64,000 nt of DNA from Ardenticatenales bacterium. Its GTDB lineage: Bacteria > Chloroflexota > Anaerolineae > Promineifilales > Promineifilaceae. Shown piece by piece: positions 59,354 to 64,000 of the stretch. A program made the translations under genes and the position numbers. The notes beneath the pieces were generated by a model. It had not been told where the DNA came from. It ran no database searches and saw only the letters and a list, made by a program, of their open reading frames with translations. Location of the stretch: contig JACKBM010000004.1 of the NCBI GenBank assembly GCA_020634575.1, positions 62,001 through 126,000 on the forward strand. The letters run 5' to 3'. The number at the start of each line of letters is the position of its first letter. Position 1 is the stretch's first letter.

Positions 59354-61481
59354 TTAATGCTCTGCCCCCAACCGCACCACCAGCACCCCACCCACATCAT
59401 CCGCCACATACAGCCGCTCCCCAACGATGACCGCCCGGTGAGCATAACCCGGCGTCACCAGCTGAGCGGCCCGGCGCGGTTGGCGCGGATCAGACACATC
59501 CAGGACCAGCAAATCATCCGCCGCGATGTACAGCTGATCGCCGTACAGCGTCATCTGCCCCGCTCCCGTCACTGGCGCAAACGCGTCTGGGCCAGCCAGG
59601 GGCAAAATGGCGATCAACGTGAGCTCACCGGCCGGTCCCACCTCGACCAGCGCCAGGCGCGCCGGAGCTTCGTCGCCAGAGCAGGTGCCGAGCAGCGCAT
59701 AAATGAGCGCTTCGACAAAAGCCACATCGCGGACCGCACAGGGTAACCCGAGGGAAGCCAGTTCCTGCGGCTCAGCCGGATCAGCCACATCCAATAGACG
59801 GAGCGTGCCGCCAGGGTCGCCATTCGTATGATATTCACCCAGCGCAACCTGCACACTGCGGTGCGCCACACCAGGGATACCCTGACCCTCCGTGGCGAAC
59901 TGGCCCACAGCCACCGGTTAGCCGGGTCGACGACATCAGCCAGAACCAGTTTGCGCCAGGAGTTCATGTAAGATAGCTGCCGTCAGGAACCAGATCAACG
60001 GCCCCATCATTGATGACCAGCTCAACCTGCTCAATCTGGTCTATCCAGGTTGGCGCTTCGGGTTGGCTGATGTCCAGGAGGTTGAGGCCCAGATTGTAGA
60101 CAGAGACAAACAGGACGTCGCGAATGATCGCCAGCCCACCGGCCGGAAATTCCCGTCAAATGGGAAGTGAGTCAGAAGGCGCGGCGTCGCTTCAGCCACA
60201 TCCAGCACGGCGATACCTTGCTCGTTCGCAGCATAGAGCAGCGCCAGCTCTGGGTGCAAAATGATATCGCTGACCAGCCCAGATTGGGTTAGCTCACCGG
60301 CAAGGTGCCAGTTCCCCGGCCGTCAGGCGAAATGCCCGCAAACCAGCCCAGGTCACCACATAAACCAGATCATGCTGCACGACCAGCTCACCGCCACCCA
60401 CGCCCGGTATTAAGGTAATAGCCCGCGTCACCGGCACCGCCGGATCAGAGACATCGAGCAACGTCAGGAAAGCCCCAACAGCCGGAAAATTCTGCAGCCG
60501 GATTCCAGCACATACAACCCATCACTCGACATAGCCAAAGCCGAGACATAGCTGTAACCATCAAAATGCTGGCCAAGCTCTTCCATGCCCGTCGGGGCAG
60601 CAACATCAACTATTTTGAGATTACCAGCCGCCAGATAGGCAATGTCGCCCCCCAGCAAAATGGTCAGCGCGGCCTCTCTCGTCTGCATGTCGTCCAACAA
60701 CACCGGCGCAGTCGGCTGCGCCAGATCATCAAGATCGACAACCCCTCAGCGTGGGTAACATAGGCGATGGCGCCAGCCGCGGTCACACTGGTCCTGCTCC
60801 CCGGCGGTGGCACCTCGCCTGCCAGCTCAGGATTGCCCCGACGCCACCCCAGCCAAAATCCACATCCTGCCCAGCTTCCTGGTACCGCCAACCGCGATCA
60901 TCAGGTCACCCGCCAGCGCCAGATCCATAATCGGCGCCCCCAGCGAACAGGCCATTCACAATCACCGGACTGGTTCGCTGTTCGATATCCAGAACCAGCA
61001 CCCTGCCCGAATCCAGGCTCACATAAAGCAAATCGCCGGCTGGCTCCAGGGCGGTCACAATCCCCGGCAGAACGGGACTCAACCCCAGTATCGCCATGGC
61101 CGCCGGGTCCGCCACCGACAGGGCCGCCACGCGCGGCCCAACGCCTATAGGCTACCTCCCCAGCCAGGCGATACCTTGCGTACGCCCGCCCCATTGGTCC
61201 AGGATGGCCAACTCAGCCAGCGGGTCCGCGTCGGCCCAGGTTGTTTGCGGCGCCGGCGTTTGGGTCGGTGGCAGGGTTGGCGGTGGTCCAGGTAGCTGTG
61301 GGGATGGGAGCCAGCGTTCCGTTGGCGCTAGCGTCGCGGTTGGTGGTGCGGCTGCGGTTGCCGGCGGTGTGTTGACTGGCAGGGTCGCCGTGGCGACAAT
61401 CTCTGCCGGCGGCGGCCCGCTACAACCTGCCAGGCACCAGACCAGGCAGGCTGCAATGAGCATCAGAGGCCATCTTTTCAT
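59354..61481 (-). pseudogene. LVIVD-repeat lipoprotein, multiply frameshifted
   Basis: The gene begins with a good lipoprotein signal (MKRWPLMLIAACLVWCLAGC, GGAGGG upstream) and a Pro/Thr stalk, then breaks after RTQGIAWLG. LVIVD/propeller pieces continue in shifting frames to the end: RVAALSVADPAAM, GRVLVLDIEQRTSPVIVNG, AYVTHAEGLSIL, AGNLKIVDVAAPTGMEEL, IAVLDVAEATPRLL, LRLLDVADPAEPQELASLG and LLVLDVSDPRQPRRAAQL up to VLVVRLGAEH. At least six frame changes are needed, so it is a decayed gene of about 700 codons. It is related in type to the intact propeller protein at 14.5 kb. Confidence 0.88.
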
Positions 61482-61575
61482 CCGTATCCCTCCTGGCACA
61501 GGCACTGGTTATCTACCAGGACTCAAGCATACCAGAGGACACATCGCGGATCTGGGCTGCGGGGCTTCTGTCCCC

Positions 61576-62571
61576 CTACGCTAAGCCTAACACCGCCTCA
61601 ATCGCCGCCAACTCCTCCGCCGTAAACTCGAGCCGGTCCAGCATCCCAACCGCATCCTCGATCTGGGACACCTTGCTGGCGCCGATGAGGACAGAAGTGA
61701 CCGCCTGATGGCGCAGCACCCAGGCCAGGGCCATCTGGGCCAGGGTCTGGCCACGACTCTGGGCCATCTCGTTGAGCCGGGCTACTTTGGCCAGCTTGTC
61801 GTCGGTGATGTTGGCCGCCTTGAGGAAGCCGTGCGGCTTGGCGGCGCGGGAATCCTCCGGGATGCCGCCCAGGTACTTGTTCGTCAGCAACCCCTGGGCC
61901 AGCGGCGAGAAGGGGATGCAGCCAATGCCTTCCTCAGCCAGCGTATCCAGCAGCGACTCTTCCACCCAGCGGTTGAACATACTGTACGACGGCTGATGGA
62001 TCAGGCAGGGCGTACCCAGTTCGCGCAGGATGCGGGCCGCCTCGCGGGTCATGTCCGCCGGGTAGTTGGAGATGCCCACGTAGAGCGCCCGGCCGCTACG
62101 GACGATGTAATCGAGCGCCCCCATCGTCTCTTCCAGCGGGGTGTCGGGATCCGGCCGGTGATGGTAAAAAATATCCACATAATCCAGCCCCATCCGCTTC
62201 AGGCTCTGGTCCAGGCTGGCCACCAGGTATTTGCGCGAGCCCCATTCGCCATACGGTCCATCCCACATCCAGTAGCCGGCCTTCGACGAGATGATCAGCT
62301 CATCCCGGTACGGCCCCAGGTCCTGGGCCATAATCTGGCCGAACGTCTCTTCGGCTGAGCCGGGCGGCGGGCCGTAATTGTTGGCCAGGTCAAAATGGGT
62401 GATGCCCAGGTCAAATGCCCGCCGCACCATCGCCCGGCCATTCTCAAACGTATCGACACCGCCGAAGTTGTGCCACAGCCCGAGGGAGACGGCCGGCAGC
62501 TTGAGGCCGGACCGGCCGGATCGGTTATATTGCATCGCCTGATAGCGCGATTCTGCCGCTAGATAACGCAT
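61576..62571 (-). CDS. Aldo/keto reductase (YghZ/Kv-beta-like)
   Basis: A 331-residue NAD(P)H-dependent reductase. The tetrad is visible: Asp in FDLANNYG, Tyr in the same segment, Lys in ISSKAGYWMW and His in YHHRPDPDTPLEET. SLKRMGLDYVDIFYHH and the C-terminal VTSVLIGASKVSQIED (cofactor phosphate site) complete the pattern. The GYWMWDGPYGEWGS insertion is characteristic of the YghZ (L-glyceraldehyde 3-phosphate reductase) subgroup. It may detoxify aldehydes. dnaB ends 87 bases upstream on the same strand. Confidence 0.92.
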   Translation of the reverse strand: MRYLAAESRYQAMQYNRSGRSGLKLPAVSLGLWHNFGGVDTFENGRAMVRRAFDLGITHFDLANNYGPPPGSAEETFGQIMAQDLGPYRDELIISSKAGYWMWDGPYGEWGSRKYLVASLDQSLKRMGLDYVDIFYHHRPDPDTPLEETMGALDYIVRSGRALYVGISNYPADMTREAARILRELGTPCLIHQPSYSMFNRWVEESLLDTLAEEGIGCIPFSPLAQGLLTNKYLGGIPEDSRAAKPHGFLKAANITDDKLAKVARLNEMAQSRGQTLAQMALAWVLRHQAVTSVLIGASKVSQIEDAVGMLDRLEFTAEELAAIEAVLGLA

Positions 62572-62657
62572 GTTAGCTCCTTATTGAGTTGTCTCAGCCA
62601 GGCAAGTTTACCTGAATCTTGAGGGAGGGTTGCCACCCGAACAGGGGAACCGGGCCG

Positions 62658-64000
62658 CTAAAGCTGAATTTCCTGCCGCTGCAAATTGCGGAACGTCGCC
62701 AGCTGGGCATGCCAGTACAGATCGATGGTGCCGGTCGGGCCATGGCGATGTTTAGCGATGTTGACCTCGGCGATATTCGGCCGATCCGTCGTGTCCGGGT
62801 TGTAATATTCATCCCGGTAAATAAACATCACCACATCGGCGTCCTGCTCAATACTGTTGTGGACGATGATATCGTTGGCCACAAAATTATGGTGCCCAGG
62901 CACAGTCAGATCAAAAACATCCGCTTCACCGCATAACTCAATCGACACGACCCGGTCCCAATAAACATCGCTCTCGGCCAGCTTGCGCAATAAATCTGAA
63001 TCGACGGCCTCAGCCACCCGGCCAGCGCGCTCCCGACTAAGATTACGCTCGTAGAGCGAAGTGCCACAATACGTCTGACCGATAGCAGCCTGCATTTCCC
63101 GAGTCGTGACGCCATTTTGTTGCATGGTGGGCACCACATGAGCGCGCCAGACAGCTTTGGGAATGATGTCACGATTCGTGTTTGGCTGGCTAGTCTCCAG
63201 ATAAGCCTTCAAATCAGATAGAGCTCCTGATTTGTAATCCCCAACAGCACCGATGTATTCGGCAAAGCGTGCCAGATCCTCACCGCCACTAACAATGACC
63301 TGATGTTGATCGCGCCCTTTCCCGGGCTGGGGTGTGCATTTGAGACGCGCGTTGATGCCAAGACGTAGTAGCAACGCCTGTACGTCCTGCGCCAACTGCA
63401 CACTACTGGAAGCATAATAAACAGCCGGATAGAAACGATCGTCTGCTCGGCGCAATTTTACACATCCATCAGTTGCCCAAAGATGCCGCAGGAAGAGCGC
63501 AATTGCCTCTGGTGGCTGTTCAAACACAATGGCTGGCACGAATTTCTCATAAGAGCGCAAGCCAAAAATGCCCAGATCATCAAACCACTCAGAGATCGCG
63601 TTGCGAACACCATGAGTGTGATGCCGCGTAGACGAAAGGTAAACCTGATACCATTCCCGTTCCGGATTGATGCGAGGGGCAATATCCTCAGGAAAACACT
63701 GACTGGCCAGATTAGTCACCAATTCGGCTAGATCGATTTCGCGGGTTGTGTATTGAATGCTGTGACGCGGTAATACACAACCGTCCCCAATCAGGTGGCC
63801 CAGCAAAGCTAATTGCGCATCTGACATTGTCTGCTGAGCAGTAACAGGTACCTCTCGTGGCAGGGCCAGATAGTCACCAACCCCAATCTCATCCAACCGC
63901 TTCCAGTCGGCAAAGGTCAAGAACTTGTGATTAGCTGTCGCCTCGATGGTTCGGCCCAATTTCGTTGTCAGTTTGTAGATAGGCTTACGGCCCGTGCAAA
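62658..64000 (-). CDS. dnaB: Replicative DNA helicase DnaB, 3' part, with intein (runs off the window)
   Basis: The frame is open to the window edge on the minus strand, so the 5' part is missing. The C-extein of 65 residues is SIEQDADVVMFIYRDEYYNP through EVNIAKHRHGPTGTIDLYW to FRNLQRQEIQL, the well-known end of DnaB with the hexamer arginine/ATP-coupling region. All sequence upstream within the window belongs to an intein inserted right before SIEQDAD. After splicing the product is the ring helicase at the replication fork. The DnaD-like protein and double helicase loader at 50-52 kb may act on it. Confidence 0.95.
   Translation of the reverse strand, partial: CTGRKPIYKLTTKLGRTIEATANHKFLTFADWKRLDEIGVGDYLALPREVPVTAQQTMSDAQLALLGHLIGDGCVLPRHSIQYTTREIDLAELVTNLASQCFPEDIAPRINPEREWYQVYLSSTRHHTHGVRNAISEWFDDLGIFGLRSYEKFVPAIVFEQPPEAIALFLRHLWATDGCVKLRRADDRFYPAVYYASSSVQLAQDVQALLLRLGINARLKCTPQPGKGRDQHQVIVSGGEDLARFAEYIGAVGDYKSGALSDLKAYLETSQPNTNRDIIPKAVWRAHVVPTMQQNGVTTREMQAAIGQTYCGTSLYERNLSRERAGRVAEAVDSDLLRKLAESDVYWDRVVSIELCGEADVFDLTVPGHHNFVANDIIVHNSIEQDADVVMFIYRDEYYNPDTTDRPNIAEVNIAKHRHGPTGTIDLYWHAQLATFRNLQRQEIQL
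62856..64000 (-). other. DnaB intein with LAGLIDADG homing endonuclease (partial)
   Basis: About 380 residues are in the window. Block B is LGRTIEATANHKFLT; the homing endonuclease has two LAGLIDADG-type motifs, ALLGHLIGDGCVL and LFLRHLWATDGCVKL, each with its acidic residue; the C-terminal blocks are VFDLTVPGHHNFVANDIIVHN, ending in the His-Asn that precedes Ser of the extein. These blocks and the insertion site match the DnaB intein of Synechocystis as I recall it. Key residues are intact, so it is probably active in splicing. Block A lies outside the window. Confidence 0.92.

Larger units (their letters stand above)
4394..59636. repeat. Highly iterated palindrome ACCGGCCGGT (33 copies in the window)
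   Basis: Exact copies start at about 4394, 6443, 6683, 7912, 9609, 10178, 11773, 13604, 15733, 15997, 16264, 17365, 19084, 20297, 22250, 24860, 26462, 27954, 29049, 36132, 36822, 40320, 41622, 41732, 43465, 45625, 48038, 48848, 53055, 54106, 54821, 57927 and 59627. Most lie inside genes, often read as Pro-Ala-Gly. A random 10-base palindrome would be expected less than once in 64 kb even at this base composition. None lies in the 29.1-36.1 kb stretch or in the intein. Confidence 0.9.

Noticed and set aside
59354..61481. Several short separate genes
   Set aside because: The pieces all belong to one propeller pattern in sequence order, lack their own starts, and join by small indels into one lipoprotein.

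Overview
This is about 64 kb of a fairly GC-rich bacterial chromosome. The likeliest source is a member of the Chloroflexota, probably the Anaerolineae. That placement is inferred from several habits of the window: many lipoproteins and signal-peptide proteins with Thr/Pro/Ala-rich stalks, choice-of-anchor/LVIVD propellers ending in a YLPLV-type tail, VanW and LysM surface proteins, and a sugar transporter operon without its own ATPase gene. No rRNA, CRISPR array or prophage is visible. The only tRNA gene found is tRNA-Glu(CTC).

Layout. 1-3.3 kb: glutaredoxin-like protein, lspA, an AarF/UbiB kinase, and a BrnA antitoxin whose BrnT partner survives only as 12 codons. 3.4-7.4 kb: tRNA-Glu, efp, three consecutive zinc-ribbon genes (two of them membrane proteins), ridA. 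7.5-9.9 kb: an OmpR/PhoR-type two-component pair. 10.3-14.3 kb: a frameshifted Nudix gene, then a RIO kinase-MFS-GNAT operon behind a long structured leader. 14.5-22 kb: an LVIVD surface protein, DUF1499, a HerA-like ATPase, a secreted phospholipase D-like protein and a decayed four-helix-bundle gene. 22.2-26.7 kb: a VanW protein and a helicase carrying an HNH domain. 27-41.8 kb: a maltodextrin cluster in the order MarR regulator with twin operators, MalE with an added X25 domain, MalF, MalG, secreted GH13, secreted GH31, a large FG-GAP/di-heme peroxidase fusion, and a cytoplasmic GH13. 42-50 kb: orphan Dam-type methylase, a clan GH-A-like protein with a decayed C-terminus, a peptidase MA protein, a peptide-binding lipoprotein, a zinc-ribbon protein, a GT4 glycosyltransferase and a LysM protein. 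50-52 kb: a DnaD-like protein and a helicase loader with two AAA+ domains. 52.6-62.6 kb: lipoproteins, a PadR pair, a double GNAT protein, a thymidylate-synthase-like protein, a Tat-exported dienelactone hydrolase, a heavily decayed LVIVD lipoprotein gene and an aldo/keto reductase. 62.6-64 kb: the 3' part of dnaB interrupted by an intein.

The maltodextrin cluster reads as one pathway. Secreted GH13 and GH31 enzymes cut alpha-glucans outside the cell, MalE-X25 holds and delivers the oligosaccharides, MalFG imports them using an ATPase encoded elsewhere, and the cytoplasmic GH13 finishes the job under MarR-type control.

Repeats are unusually prominent. The palindrome ACCGGCCGGT occurs 33 times by my count, mostly inside genes. 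Intergenic regions are filled with several families of hairpin repeats that in places supply gene ends or a signal peptide. A roughly 300-bp element sits in the same orientation directly upstream of two unrelated genes. The best candidates for undescribed biology are the palindrome, the RIO kinase leader, the upstream element, the FG-GAP/MauG fusion and the double-AAA+ helicase loader.
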